From Kitasatospora cineracea (GTDB taxonomy: Bacteria > Actinomycetota > Actinomycetes > Streptomycetales > Streptomycetaceae): a DNA stretch of 64,000 nt. Shown in pieces: positions 14,966-23,530 of this stretch. Below the pieces are notes generated by a model. The model saw only the letters and a program-made list of their open reading frames with translations, was not told the DNA's origin and did no database searches. Positions within the stretch are counted from its first letter, which is position 1. The number at the start of each line of letters is the position of its first letter. Position numbers and translations under genes: made by a program. The stretch lies in NCBI RefSeq assembly GCF_003751605.1, contig NZ_RJVJ01000001.1:186001-250000 (forward strand), read 5' to 3'.

Positions 14966-16396
14966 ATGCGCCGAGCGAAAATTGTCTGCACCCTGGGTCC
15001 CGCGACGGACTCCTACGAACAGCTGAAGGCCATCGTCGAAGCGGGCATGAACGTCGCCCGCCTCAACATGAGCCACGGCTCCCACGCCGAGCACGAGGAC
15101 CGGTACCGCCGCGTCCGCCAGGTCTCGGAGGACACCGGCCGCACCATCGGCGTGCTGGCCGACCTGCAGGGCCCCAAGATCCGTCTGGCGACCTTCGCCA
15201 ACGGCCCGGTGACCGTTGACAACGGCGACACGTTCACCATCACCACCGAGGACGTCCCCGGTGACCAGCACATCTGCGGCACCACCTACAAGGGCCTGCC
15301 CGGCGACGTGAAGCCCGGCGACCCGATCCTGATCAACGACGGCGTCATCGCCCTGGAGGTCGTCAGCGTCGACGGCCCGCGGGTGAAGACCGTGGTGGTC
15401 GAGGGCGGTGTGCTCTCCAACAACAAGGGCATCAACCTGCCCGGCGCGGCGGTCAACGTCCCCGCGCTGTCCGAGAAGGACAAGGACGACCTGCGCTTCG
15501 CCCTGCAGCTGGGCGTCGACATGGTCGCGCTGTCCTTCGTCCGCAACGCCGCGGACATCGACGACGTGCACAAGGTCATGGACGAGGTCGGCATCCGGGT
15601 GCCGGTCATCGCCAAGATCGAGAAGCCGCAGGCCGTCGAGGCGATGGAGGAGATCGTCCTCGCCTTCGACGCGATCATGGTGGCCCGCGGCGACCTCGCG
15701 GTCGAGTACCCGCTGGAGAAGGTGCCGCTGGTCCAGAAGCAGCTGGTCACCCTGGCCCGCCGCAACGCCAAGCCGGTCATCGTCGCCACCCAGATGATGG
15801 AGTCGATGATCCACGCCTCGCGCCCGACCCGCGCCGAGGTCTCCGACGTCGCCAACGCCATCCTGGACGGCACGGACGCGGTCATGCTGTCCGCCGAGTC
15901 GAGCGTCGGCAAGTACCCGGTCGAGACCGTCAAGACCATGAGCCGGATCGCCGAGAAGGCCGAGGAGGAGCTGCTCTCGCAGGGCCTCCAGCCGCTCAAC
16001 CCGGGCCGCAAGCCGCGCACCCAGGGCGGCTCGGTCGCCCGCGCCGCGTGCGAGCTGGGCGACTTCCTCGACGGCAAGGCGCTGGTCGCGTTCACCAAGT
16101 CCGGTGACACCGCGCGCCGCCTGTCCCGCTACCGCTCGCCGATCCCGGTGATCGCCTTCACCCCGGACGTCGCCACCCGCAACCAGCTCTCGCTGAGCTG
16201 GGGCGTCGAGGCGTACGTCTCGGAGCAGGTGGCCACCACCGACGAGATGGTCGAGCAGGTCGACCGCGAGCTGCTCAAGATGAACCGCCTCGCCGAGGGC
16301 GACACCGTGATCGTCACGGCCGGCGTGCCGGTCGGCATCCCCGGCACCACCAACATGGTGCAGGTGCACCACCTGGGCGCCCGCTCGGAGGGCTGA
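14966..16396 (+). CDS. pyk: Pyruvate kinase
   Basis: Transfers phosphate from phosphoenolpyruvate to ADP, the last step of glycolysis. The 476-residue protein begins MRRAKIVCTLGPATDSYEQL and contains NMSHG, the catalytic-lysine region VIAKIEKPQAVEAMEEI, the Mg-binding MVARGDLAVEYPLEKVPLVQ, and ATQMMESMIHASRPTRAEVS followed by DGTDAVMLSAESS. A C-terminal allosteric-type domain follows. The ATG has no ribosome site but sits 7 bases after TAGACT (leaderless reading). A very strong bidirectional hairpin ends the transcript. Confidence 0.97.
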   Translation: MRRAKIVCTLGPATDSYEQLKAIVEAGMNVARLNMSHGSHAEHEDRYRRVRQVSEDTGRTIGVLADLQGPKIRLATFANGPVTVDNGDTFTITTEDVPGDQHICGTTYKGLPGDVKPGDPILINDGVIALEVVSVDGPRVKTVVVEGGVLSNNKGINLPGAAVNVPALSEKDKDDLRFALQLGVDMVALSFVRNAADIDDVHKVMDEVGIRVPVIAKIEKPQAVEAMEEIVLAFDAIMVARGDLAVEYPLEKVPLVQKQLVTLARRNAKPVIVATQMMESMIHASRPTRAEVSDVANAILDGTDAVMLSAESSVGKYPVETVKTMSRIAEKAEEELLSQGLQPLNPGRKPRTQGGSVARAACELGDFLDGKALVAFTKSGDTARRLSRYRSPIPVIAFTPDVATRNQLSLSWGVEAYVSEQVATTDEMVEQVDRELLKMNRLAEGDTVIVTAGVPVGIPGTTNMVQVHHLGARSEG

Positions 16397-16415
16397 GCCC
16401 CCCGCACGGACGCCT

Positions 16416-16466
16416 GAACGCCGCAGGGGCGGGACCCGAGGACCGGGTCCCGCCCCTGCGGCGTTC
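16416..16466. terminator. Bidirectional terminator between pyk and the convergent operon
   Basis: A perfect 23-bp stem (GAACGCCGCAGGGGCGGGAC... and its complement) with a 5-base loop AGGAC. It lies between the pyk stop on the plus strand and the stop of the convergent secreted-protein gene, so it can terminate both. Confidence 0.85.
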
Positions 16467-16484
16467 GGTGGCGGCGGCTCAGGG

Positions 16485-17735
16485 TCAGCCGTCGTACGGC
16501 GTCTTGTCGTTGAACAGCCGCATGCCGGGGATGGTCAGGTCGCCGCCGAACTGGCCCGCCTGCACCGCCTTGGCGTTGGTCAGGGTCAGGTCCAGCGGGA
16601 TCGGCACCGCGCCCAGCAGGTCCCACAGCCACTTCGGCAGGGTGTCCGGGGTGAGCGTGATCTGCCCCAGGTCGATCAGGATCGGCAGGCCGTAGACCGC
16701 CGCCAGGTTGCCCGACAGGCTCTCCACGTACATGGTGACCGGGCCGTTGCGCATGGTCGAGGTCGACCCCTCGCGGCTCTTCACGTGGAAGGTCAGCCCG
16801 GGGATCTGGATGGTCGACATGTCGAGGTTCTCGATGTCGACGCTGTCGGTGGTGAACTTCAGCACCCGCTTGGTGCCGCTCTCCGTGGTGACGTCGTAGA
16901 CGCCGTTGAACACCGAGCCGTGCAGCGCCAGCCGGGTCGAGTGCAGCACCCAGTTCTGGTCCGGCACCACGTGCCCCGACGGGGCCGCCTTCGCGGCCAG
17001 GCCCTTGGTGCTCACCAGGCAGTTCGGGTTCGCCGAGGCGGCGGCGGACGGCGAGGGCGAGGACGAGGCGGACGGCGCGGCGGTGGGCTTGGCCGCGGCG
17101 CCCTTGGACGCGGTGGCGCCGGCCGAGGGGGTCGGCGCGGGCGTCGTGGCGGGCGCGGTGGTGGCGGAGCGGGGGGCGCCGGACGGGGCGGGGGTGGCCG
17201 CGGGGGCCGTGGTCGGCGCGGCGGTGCCGGGCTTCGCGGTCGGCGCGGGCGTGGGCGTCGGGGACGGCGAGGCGCTCGCGCCCGGGTGGAACAGGTTGTT
17301 CCACAGGTCGTCGATCACCCCGGCCTGCTGCACCGTGCCGCCGGGCGCGGCGGCCGCCTTCGGCACCGTGTACACGGCGGACTGCGCGGCGGCGCCCCCG
17401 GTGTACACGGCGGGCACCGCGGCCGCGCTGCCCGCGGGCGCCTGCCCGGCCTCGGACTGCCGCAGCGCCGCGGCCTGCTGGACCGAGGAGTCCGGCAGCA
17501 CCTTGATCTCGCTCTTCGGGACGGGCGTCTCCTTCAGCACCCTGTCCGGAGCGCAGTTCCCGGCCTGCTGCGGGTCGGCGGCCGCCGCCAGCGTCGGCGT
17601 GTAGGCCGCGCCGACCAGCAGCGCGGTCGGCACCGCGGCGATCGCCAGCGCCCGGCCCCGCAGCCGGGAGCGCACCCCTTCCCGGGGCACGGCGTGCCGC
17701 GGGCCGGGGACGGTCGGTTTCTCGGATCCGGTCAC
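16485..17735 (-). CDS. Secreted protein of unknown function, Pro/Ala-rich stalk plus C-terminal beta domain
   Basis: No characterised family is recognised. The 416-residue product has a basic N-terminus, a hydrophobic segment (ALAIAAVPTALLVGAAY) and an AAA-type cleavage region, so it is exported or membrane-anchored by its N-terminus. A low-complexity Ala/Pro/Ser/Thr stalk spans residues about 150-255. The C-terminal part (from about residue 257, PNCLVSTKGLAAKA) is rich in short hydrophobic strands: WVLHSTRLALHGSVFNGVYD, IENLDMSTIQIPGLTFHVKS, ILIDLGQITLTPDTLPKWL, LDLTLTNAKAVQAGQFGGDL. Its style resembles the DUF6230 protein upstream. Its GTG overlaps the DUF6114 stop (GTGA), so the two are co-translated. 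Confidence 0.8.
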   Translation of the reverse strand: MTGSEKPTVPGPRHAVPREGVRSRLRGRALAIAAVPTALLVGAAYTPTLAAAADPQQAGNCAPDRVLKETPVPKSEIKVLPDSSVQQAAALRQSEAGQAPAGSAAAVPAVYTGGAAAQSAVYTVPKAAAAPGGTVQQAGVIDDLWNNLFHPGASASPSPTPTPAPTAKPGTAAPTTAPAATPAPSGAPRSATTAPATTPAPTPSAGATASKGAAAKPTAAPSASSSPSPSAAASANPNCLVSTKGLAAKAAPSGHVVPDQNWVLHSTRLALHGSVFNGVYDVTTESGTKRVLKFTTDSVDIENLDMSTIQIPGLTFHVKSREGSTSTMRNGPVTMYVESLSGNLAAVYGLPILIDLGQITLTPDTLPKWLWDLLGAVPIPLDLTLTNAKAVQAGQFGGDLTIPGMRLFNDKTPYDG

Positions 17736-18298
17736 CGCTGCTCCTCCTCGGCGGGTGTGTGCGGGGCGGTGCCGTGCTCCAGCGGCGGCTCGGCCGCGGC
17801 CTGGGCGGGCAGCTGCGCGGTGGGCGCGCCGTCCGGTGCGACGACGGACTCGGCGGTGCCCGGGTCGGCGCCCTCGGCGGCCGGCTTCGGCGGCAGCGGG
17901 GCCCAGGAGACCAGCAGGCCGCCGGCGACCAGGCCGGTCACCAGGCCCATGCCGAACCCGCCGAGGTTGGAGACCGGGATGGAGATCAGCGCCAGGATGG
18001 TGGTCGCCACGCCGCAGAAGATCCGCACCATCGGCTGGAACCAGGCGGTCAGCCCGAGCGAGATCATCAGCAGGCCGATGATCATCGAGCCGGCGCCGGC
18101 GGTGGTGGCCATCGCCACCGTCAGGCCGCCCAGGCTGAGGTGCGCGTAGGGGAAGTACAGGATCGGGACGCCCGCGATCATCGCAATCAGCCCACCCCAG
18201 AACGGCCGGGTGCGCCGCCAGTTGCGGAACCCCCGCCGGACTCGGCTGGCGAAGCCGACCTGGCCCTCGGGCCAGGCCTCGACGGTTGCGCTGGACAT
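17732..18298 (-). CDS. DUF6114 membrane protein, four transmembrane helices
   Basis: A 188-residue integral membrane protein of unknown function. Four hydrophobic segments are visible: FWGGLIAMIAGVPILYFPYA, the stretch from LGGLTVAMATTAGAG to MISLGLTAWF, RIFCGVATTILALISIPVS and MGLVTGLVAGGLLVSW; a Pro/Ala/Glu-rich cytoplasmic or exterior tail follows. The ATG has a GAGGAG site. It lies between the exported DUF6230 protein and the stalked secreted protein, and overlaps the latter's start by 4 bases. The family is assigned by recall of its position beside DUF6230 in Streptomyces. Confidence 0.75.
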   Translation of the reverse strand: MSSATVEAWPEGQVGFASRVRRGFRNWRRTRPFWGGLIAMIAGVPILYFPYAHLSLGGLTVAMATTAGAGSMIIGLLMISLGLTAWFQPMVRIFCGVATTILALISIPVSNLGGFGMGLVTGLVAGGLLVSWAPLPPKPAAEGADPGTAESVVAPDGAPTAQLPAQAAAEPPLEHGTAPHTPAEEEQR

Positions 18299-18360
18299 GG
18301 TGCGACTCCTCGATGGTGGGTCCGAGGGGAAAGACGGATGGCCCCGGGTGTGCCGGGTGC

Positions 18361-18397
18361 GGTCCGGGGAGACGGCGCTCGGCCGCCTCCCCGGACC
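18361..18397 (-). promoter_or_regulatory. Stem-loop between DUF6230 and DUF6114 genes
   Basis: An 11-bp perfect stem, GGTCCGGGGAG / CTCCCCGGACC, enclosing an inner ACGGC/GGCCG fold, in the 146-base gap of the operon. A second GC hairpin (GCGGGCC / GGCCCGC) lies next to the DUF6230 stop. They could partly terminate the transcript or protect the upstream message so that DUF6230 is made in excess. Confidence 0.5.
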
Positions 18398-18444
18398 CGT
18401 GGTCCGCTGGCGGGCCCGGCCTGCGGGCCCGCGCTAGCCGCGGA

Positions 18445-19098
18445 CTAGTAGCACTCGACGCCGTCGCCCGAGCCCTTGTTGATGTTGAGCTTCAGACCGT
18501 TGAGCGTGAAGGTGCCGGCCGAGGTGGCCCACGCGGTCTGCTGGACGTGCTGCAGGTGCGCGGACTCGGCGGCCTGGGCGAAGCCCTGGGCGCCGCTCGG
18601 CAGCTTGCCGCCGTCGTGCTGGAGCTTGTCGACCGCGGAGCCCTTGAGGGTGCCCGCGTCCTGGCCGATGTTGATGTTCTTGAACTCGGCGTCCGCGTTC
18701 AGCTGGTCGAGGTCGATCAGCAGCTGCTGGGCGTCGACCTGCTTCGCCTTGTCGTCGCTCTGGCCGGCCCGCAGGACCAGGGTCCACTTGCCGAGCCCGA
18801 CGCCGGAGAGGTCGGTGACGACCGACTGGCACAGGTTCTTCAGCGTCGCGTGGTCGAAGGCCGAGACCGCCACCGGGTGCAGGGTGCCGTTCTTCTCGGC
18901 GTCCACACTGCCGAACTGCGAGAAGCCCTCGCCCTGCAGGTCGTCGACGGTGACCTTGAACTGCTGGCCGGAGACCGAGAACGAGGCCGCCAGCGCGGAG
19001 TTGGCCAGCGAGACGCCGATCGCGGCGGTGGCCGCGATGCTGGGCACCATCACCAGGGCGAAGCGCTTCCAGCGGGTCTTGCCGTAGGACTGGGACAT
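18445..19098 (-). CDS. DUF6230 exported protein
   Basis: The 217-residue protein begins MSQSYGKTRWKRFALVMVPS and has one hydrophobic segment (residues about 13-35) ending in SALAASFSVSG, a signal peptide or uncleaved anchor. The rest is a compact domain (FKVTVDDLQGEGFSQFGSVD, VVTDLSGVGLGKWTLVLRAG, FTLNGLKLNINKGSGDGVE) ending in a Glu-Cys-Tyr tail. Biochemical function is unknown; older annotations call relatives cholesterol esterase, but no Gly-x-Ser-x-Gly nucleophile motif is visible. The start is fixed by GGAGG six bases upstream. First gene of a three-gene operon. Confidence 0.8.
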   Translation of the reverse strand: MSQSYGKTRWKRFALVMVPSIAATAAIGVSLANSALAASFSVSGQQFKVTVDDLQGEGFSQFGSVDAEKNGTLHPVAVSAFDHATLKNLCQSVVTDLSGVGLGKWTLVLRAGQSDDKAKQVDAQQLLIDLDQLNADAEFKNINIGQDAGTLKGSAVDKLQHDGGKLPSGAQGFAQAAESAHLQHVQQTAWATSAGTFTLNGLKLNINKGSGDGVECY

Positions 19099-19406
19099 GC
19101 GTGGTCCTCCTTCTAGGACGTACATCTCCGGCCGGTCCGGTGCGTCCCGCACGTGGTCCGGCCCGGGATGGGAGAGAGCTACGTCCTCGGTAGCGGAGAG
19201 CGCCTGCTGCCGTGGGGACGGCGCCGGCGATCACCCCCGAGCGACAACCAGGCGGCCGCGCGGGCCGCGCGACCGTTTCGAGGTCAGGAACCGCCGCGTG
19301 GGATCTGCGGTTACCCCCCTGTCCTCACCCGGTGGGGACCCCTCGTCGCCGAGGGACCGGGCGTCGCCGATCGTTGTCCAAACCGGGGCGGAGCACAAGA
19401 GGTCCG

Positions 19407-19420
19407 TTACTGACGGGTAA
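19407..19420. promoter_or_regulatory. Inverted repeat TTAC-N6-GTAA upstream of DUF6230
   Basis: TTACTGACGGGTAA has 4-base arms around a 6-base core and stands in an A/T-richer patch about 310 bases before the DUF6230 start. It resembles TetR-type half-sites and also the TTACT/AGTAA arms found near the icmA and TetR promoters in this window. No regulator is known for this operon. Confidence 0.35.
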
Positions 19421-19521
19421 TCCAACAGTGAACGGGGTCGATCATGGAATCGAAGGCTCCGCAACGGAGTGTGACCGAAATCGCTCGCACGGCCGATTCC
19501 GACCCGTGGAAACACCGACGA

Positions 19522-19564
19522 AACACCCCTCCGCGGTCACGAGCCGTGACCGCGGAGGGGTGTT
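19522..19564 (-). terminator. Perfect 19-bp stem after the YbbN-like gene
   Basis: Arms AACACCCCTCCGCGGTCAC and its exact complement around loop GAGCC, 126 bases beyond the stop of the YbbN-like gene and well before the DUF6230 start. It isolates the two leftward transcripts. Confidence 0.75.
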
Positions 19565-19689
19565 ATCAAGATTTGGTAAACGCGCCGGAACGGCACTCGA
19601 AAGTCGTCAAATCGCCGACGACACCGCAGGTCACCCGAGGTGTCACCGGGTGCCGCCGGGACGCCGCCCGGCGACGCCCGGACCGCCGG

Positions 19690-20673
19690 TCAGAACAGCA
19701 CCCGGGCCAGCGCCTGACGGGCCGCCACCGTGCGCGGGTCCTCCGGGCCGATCACCTCGAACAGCTCCAGCAGCCGCACCCGGGCCGCGTCCCGGTCGTC
19801 GCCGAACGTCCGGGCGACGGTGTCGACCAGGCGTCCGAAGGCGTCCTCCACGTGCCCGCCGACCAGGTCCAGGTCGGCGGCCCGCAGCTGGGCCGGCACG
19901 TCCTTCGGGTCGCCCGCCGCGTCGGCCCGCACCTGCTGCGGGTCGAGCTGCTCCACCCGGTGCAGCAGCTGCGCCTGGGCCAGGCCCAGCTTGGCCTCGA
20001 CGTGGCCGGGGCGCTCGCTCAGCACGTTCTGGTACGCCCGCACCGCGCCGGCCAGGTCGCCCCGGTCCAGCGCCTCGTGCGCCGCCTCCAGCGCCGGGTC
20101 GGCCGGCACCCGCGGCTCGGCCGCCGCGTCCTCGCCGCCGCCGCCCGCCCGGCCGCCGACGATGCCGAAGCGCTGCTCGGCCACCGCGATCAGCTGGTCC
20201 AGGATCTTGCGGACGTTGGCCTCGTTCTCGGCGCCCTGGAACAGCGGCACCAGCTGGCCCGCCACCACGGCCATCACGGCCGGGATGCCCTGGATGCCGA
20301 ACTGCTGGGCGATCAGCTGGTTGGCGTCCACGTCGATCTTGGCGAGCACGATCCGGCCCGCGTACTCCTCGGCCAGGCGCTCGAGGATCGGGCTGAGCTG
20401 CTTGCACGGGCCGCACCACTCGGCCCAGAAGTCCACCACCACCGGGACCTCGGCCGAGCGCTGGACCACCTCGGACTCGAAGGTCTCCTCGGTGACGTCC
20501 AGCACCAGGGGGTAGTCCGCGAGCGCCGGGCCGTCGCCCGTCGCCGCCTGCCGGGCCCGCTCGGCCCGGGTCTGCTCGGCCTTCTGGGCGGCCTCTCCGG
20601 CCGCCTTCACCGCGGCGAGGTCCACCGCACCGCGCAGGGCGGAGCTGTTGAGACGCGAATTCCGTGACTGCAT
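19690..20673 (-). CDS. YbbN/CnoX-like thioredoxin-TPR protein
   Basis: A 327-residue cytoplasmic protein. A thioredoxin domain (residues about 53-165) carries FWAEWCGPCKQLSPILERLA with the redox pair Cys87-x-x-Cys90, and IDVDANQLIAQQFGIQGIPA with the cis-proline. A helical TPR-like C-terminus (ALEAAHEALDRGDLAGAVRA; YQNVLSERPGHVEAKLGLAQ; HVEDAFGRLVDTVARTFGDD) follows. This matches YbbN/CnoX holdase proteins; unlike the E. coli member, both active-site cysteines are present. The ATG is set by GGAGGA 8 bases upstream; the frame extends further upstream without support. Confidence 0.88.
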   Translation of the reverse strand: MQSRNSRLNSSALRGAVDLAAVKAAGEAAQKAEQTRAERARQAATGDGPALADYPLVLDVTEETFESEVVQRSAEVPVVVDFWAEWCGPCKQLSPILERLAEEYAGRIVLAKIDVDANQLIAQQFGIQGIPAVMAVVAGQLVPLFQGAENEANVRKILDQLIAVAEQRFGIVGGRAGGGGEDAAAEPRVPADPALEAAHEALDRGDLAGAVRAYQNVLSERPGHVEAKLGLAQAQLLHRVEQLDPQQVRADAAGDPKDVPAQLRAADLDLVGGHVEDAFGRLVDTVARTFGDDRDAARVRLLELFEVIGPEDPRTVAARQALARVLF

Positions 20674-21011
20674 GGCTCTATCCTCCCCCGTCGGAGCCGG
20701 TGCCGGGCGCCATCCGCCCGGAAAAACCCGGAGCGGGCCGTCCGCCTCCCCGGCGGGGCCCGGACCGTCCGGCGCGGGTCCCCACCCGCACCGCGCGCCC
20801 GCCCGATCCCAGGGGCCGGGCGCGATTGGTCGTCGCTCTTTCGCTACTGGTCGTAGCGTATCTGCCTCCCGGGCTCCCCCCGCAAGCCCCGCGCCCCCTC
20901 CCGGAGCGTGAGCTGCCCCACTTTCCACCGCGCGGCGGGTGCCGGTCACCACGGCATGTCGCTACCGTGGGACCACCAAGTTACTTCTGAGTAAACAAGC
21001 CAGGAGGCGCG
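20674..21011. promoter_or_regulatory. Divergent promoter region, YbbN-like / TetR
   Basis: About 340 bases without a gene. A 6-bp inverted repeat CGCTAC-N5-GTAGCG lies at 20842-20858, nearer to the YbbN-like gene. The TetR gene has AGGAGG 4 bases before its GTG and a palindromic site just upstream (separate entry). Confidence 0.5.
20981..20994 (+). promoter_or_regulatory. Probable TetR autoregulatory operator
   Basis: TTACTTCTGAGTAA, a perfect TTACT/AGTAA inverted repeat with a 4-base centre, 17 bases before the TetR start codon. The same half-sites recur in the icmA promoter region (AGTAA, TTACT), suggesting one regulator for both. Confidence 0.5.
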
Positions 21012-21704
21012 GTGGCCCCCACCACCCGGCAGCCCGCCGAGCACCAGGACCCGCCCGCCGCGGACGCCCCGGCCTCCCCCGCCGCCCGCGGCAAGGGCCG
21101 CCCGCGCAGCGCCGCCGCCGACCAGGCCATCCTCGACGCCACCCGCGAGGCGCTCGCCGAACTCGGCTGGGGCGGCCTCACCATGGGCGACGTCGCCCAG
21201 CGGGCCGGCGTCGCCAAGACCACCCTCTACCGGCGCTGGCCGTCCAAGAGCGAACTGGTCGTCGACGCCATCGCCAGCCTCTTCGACCAGCTGGAGTGCG
21301 CCGACCGCGGCAGCCTGCAGGCCGACATCGAGGCCGTGGTCGCCCGCTTCGCCGAACTGCTCACCCTGCCCGAGACCCAGGCCGCGCTGCTCGCCCTGTT
21401 CGCCGAGGGCTCCCGCGACCCGCAGCTGCGCCGGCGGATCCGGGAGCGGATCGTCCAGCCGCAGAAGGTGCTGGTCGAGCTCGGCCGGGCCAACGCCCAG
21501 GCCCGCGGCGAGATGGACCCGGACCGGGACCCGGCCGCCGCCGACGAGGAGATCGGCATCATCTTCGACACCATCGCCGGCACCGTCGAGCACCGGCTGC
21601 TGGTGAGCGGCGAACCCGTCACCCCCGAGTGGATCCGCCGCTTCACCACCCTGCTGCTGGGCCCCTTCCCGGGGCTGCTGCACCGCCCGGCCGCCGAAGC
21701 CTGA
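21012..21704 (+). CDS. TetR-family transcriptional regulator
   Basis: A 230-residue regulator. A low-complexity N-terminal tail (residues 1-30) precedes a typical TetR helix-turn-helix: AILDATREALAELGWGGLTM and GDVAQRAGVAKTTLYRRWPS. The C-terminal ligand domain has GTVEHRLLVSGEPVTPEWIR. The GTG is preceded by AGGAGG. It converges on icmA, and shared TTACT/AGTAA half-sites in its own leader and before icmA suggest it represses both; its ligand might be an acyl-CoA, which is inference from the neighbour only. Confidence 0.9.
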   Translation: MAPTTRQPAEHQDPPAADAPASPAARGKGRPRSAAADQAILDATREALAELGWGGLTMGDVAQRAGVAKTTLYRRWPSKSELVVDAIASLFDQLECADRGSLQADIEAVVARFAELLTLPETQAALLALFAEGSRDPQLRRRIRERIVQPQKVLVELGRANAQARGEMDPDRDPAAADEEIGIIFDTIAGTVEHRLLVSGEPVTPEWIRRFTTLLLGPFPGLLHRPAAEA

Positions 21705-21707
21705 CCG

Positions 21708-21742
21708 GCCGCCGGGGCCCGACCGGCCGTCGGGCCGGCGGC
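21708..21742. terminator. Terminator between tetR and icmA
   Basis: Arms GCCGCCGGGGCCCGAC and GTCGGGCCGGCGGC pair with a two-base bulge around loop CGGCC, in the 79-base gap between the convergent genes. It can serve both. Confidence 0.65.
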
Positions 21743-21783
21743 TCCGGTCCGGCGCGGGGAAGGGGGCTGCCGGGCGGACGGGG

Positions 21784-23469
21784 TCAGAAGCTGGCGTTCT
21801 CCCGGTAGGTCCCCCACTCCTCGCGCAGGGCATGGCAGATCTCGCCGAGGGTGGCCTCGGCGCGGACCGCCCGGAGCATCGGCTCGATCATGTTGGTGCC
21901 GGAGCGGGCGGCTTCGAGCATCGCGTCCAGGCCGGCCCGGACGGCGGCCTCGTCGCGGTGCGACTTGCGCTCGCGCAGGACCCGGACCTGCTCGCGTTCG
22001 ACCTCGTGGCTGACCCGGAGGATCTCCAGTTCGGGGGTGACGCTGCGGGGGTGGCAGTTGACGCCGACCACCCGCTTGTCGCCCTTCTCGACGCCCTGCT
22101 GGTAGCGGAACGCGGCCTCGGCGATCTCGCCGGTGAACCAGCCCTCCTCGATGCCGCGCAGGATGCCGGAGGTCATCGGTCCGATCGGGTGCTCGGCGCT
22201 GCCCTTGTCGAGGATCCGCCGGAAGATCTCCTCGGTCTGGGCCTCGATCCGGTCGGTGAGCGCCTCGACGTACCAGGAGCCGCCGAGCGGGTCGGCGACG
22301 TTGGTGACGCCGGTCTCCTCCATGATCACCTGCTGGGTGCGCAGGGCGATCTCGGCGGCCTGCTCGCTGGGCAGCGCGAGGGTCTCGTCGAGGGCGTTGG
22401 TGTGCAGCGAGTTGGTGCCGCCGAGGACGGCGGACAGCGCCTCGACCGCGGTGCGGACCACGTTGTTGTACGGCTGCTGGGCGGTCAGCGAGACGCCCGC
22501 GGTCTGGGTGTGGAAGCGCAGCCACTGCGCCTTCTCGGTCTTCGCGCCGAAGTGGTCGCGCATCCAGCGGGCCCAGATCCGGCGGGCGGCGCGGAACTTG
22601 GCGATCTCCTCGAAGAAGTCGAGGTGGGCGTCGAAGAAGAAGGACAGGCCGGGGGCGAACACGTCGACGTCCAGACCGCGGGAGAGGCCGAGTTCGACGT
22701 AGGCGAGGCCGTCGGCCAGCGTGTAGGCGAGCTCCTGGGCGGCCGTGGCCCCGGCCTCGCGGATGTGGTAGCCGGAGACCGAGAGCGGCTTGTAGGCGGG
22801 GATGCCGGCGGCGCAGTGCTCCATCAGGTCGCCGATCAGGCGCAGGTGCGGCTCGGGGGCGAAGAGCCACTCCTTCTGCGCGATGTACTCCTTGAAGATG
22901 TCGGTCTGCAGGGTGCCGTTGAGCACGCCGGGGTCGACGCCCTGGCGCTCGGCGGCCACCAGGTACATGCAGAAGACCGGGACGGCCGGGCCGCTGATGG
23001 TCATCGAGGTGGTGACCTCGCCGAGCGGGATGCCGCGGAACAGCACCTCCATGTCGGCGGCGGAGTCGATGGCGACGCCGCAGTGGCCGACCTCGCCGAG
23101 CGAGCGGTCGTCGTCGGAGTCGTAGCCCATCAGGGTCGGCATGTCGAAGGCCACCGAGAGGCCGCCGCCGCCGGCCTCCAGGATCATCCGGTAGCGCTCG
23201 TTGGTCTGCTCGGCGTTGCCGAAGCCGGCGAACTGGCGGATGGTCCAGGCCCGGCCGCGGTAGCCGGTGGGGTGCAGGCCGCGGGTGTAGGGGTACTCGC
23301 CGGGCCAGCCGATCCGCTCGAAGCCCTCGACGTCCTGGCCGGCGGGCGGGCCGTAGACCGGGTCGACGTCCTCGCCGCTCAGCGTGGTGAAGTCCGCGTC
23401 GCGCTTGCGCGCCTTGTCGTACCGCTGCTGCCAGCGCTGCCGGCCGGCCTCGATCTGCTCGGCGTCCAT
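21784..23469 (-). CDS. icmA: Isobutyryl-CoA mutase large subunit
   Basis: Coenzyme-B12-dependent enzyme interconverting isobutyryl-CoA and n-butyryl-CoA, linking valine breakdown to butyryl/crotonyl units. The 561-residue protein is the substrate-binding barrel only, without the C-terminal cobalamin domain, so it needs a separate small subunit (IcmB), which is not in this window. Two residues that separate IcmA from methylmalonyl-CoA mutase are visible: Phe80 in [15 protein letters not shown] (Tyr in the mutase) and Gln198 in [12 protein letters not shown] (Arg in the mutase), at the very positions recalled for characterised Icm[21 protein letters not shown] is the conserved barrel core. The promoter region has nested palindromes. 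Confidence 0.92.
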   Translation of the reverse strand: MDAEQIEAGRQRWQQRYDKARKRDADFTTLSGEDVDPVYGPPAGQDVEGFERIGWPGEYPYTRGLHPTGYRGRAWTIRQFAGFGNAEQTNERYRMILEAGGGGLSVAFDMPTLMGYDSDDDRSLGEVGHCGVAIDSAADMEVLFRGIPLGEVTTSMTISGPAVPVFCMYLVAAERQGVDPGVLNGTLQTDIFKEYIAQKEWLFAPEPHLRLIGDLMEHCAAGIPAYKPLSVSGYHIREAGATAAQELAYTLADGLAYVELGLSRGLDVDVFAPGLSFFFDAHLDFFEEIAKFRAARRIWARWMRDHFGAKTEKAQWLRFHTQTAGVSLTAQQPYNNVVRTAVEALSAVLGGTNSLHTNALDETLALPSEQAAEIALRTQQVIMEETGVTNVADPLGGSWYVEALTDRIEAQTEEIFRRILDKGSAEHPIGPMTSGILRGIEEGWFTGEIAEAAFRYQQGVEKGDKRVVGVNCHPRSVTPELEILRVSHEVEREQVRVLRERKSHRDEAAVRAGLDAMLEAARSGTNMIEPMLRAVRAEATLGEICHALREEWGTYRENASF

Positions 23470-23530
23470 CGGCTCCGACTCCCGCTCCGTACGGCCGCTC
23501 CGGTGGGGGCGGCGGAAGAACTGCTTGGAT

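Larger units (their letters stand above)
19099..19689. promoter_or_regulatory. Intergenic region upstream of the DUF6230 operon
   Basis: About 590 bases with no supported gene. It carries the DUF6230 operon promoter (leftward), an inverted repeat at 19407-19420 and the terminator of the YbbN-like gene at 19522-19564. The remaining short frames lack ribosome sites and recognisable content. Confidence 0.55.

Noticed and set aside
18445..19098. Cholesterol esterase function for the DUF6230 protein
   Set aside because: No lipase nucleophile motif or catalytic triad is visible; the name comes from older annotation of relatives.
21784..23469. Methylmalonyl-CoA mutase
   Set aside because: Phe80 and Gln198, and the lack of a cobalamin domain, fit IcmA better.
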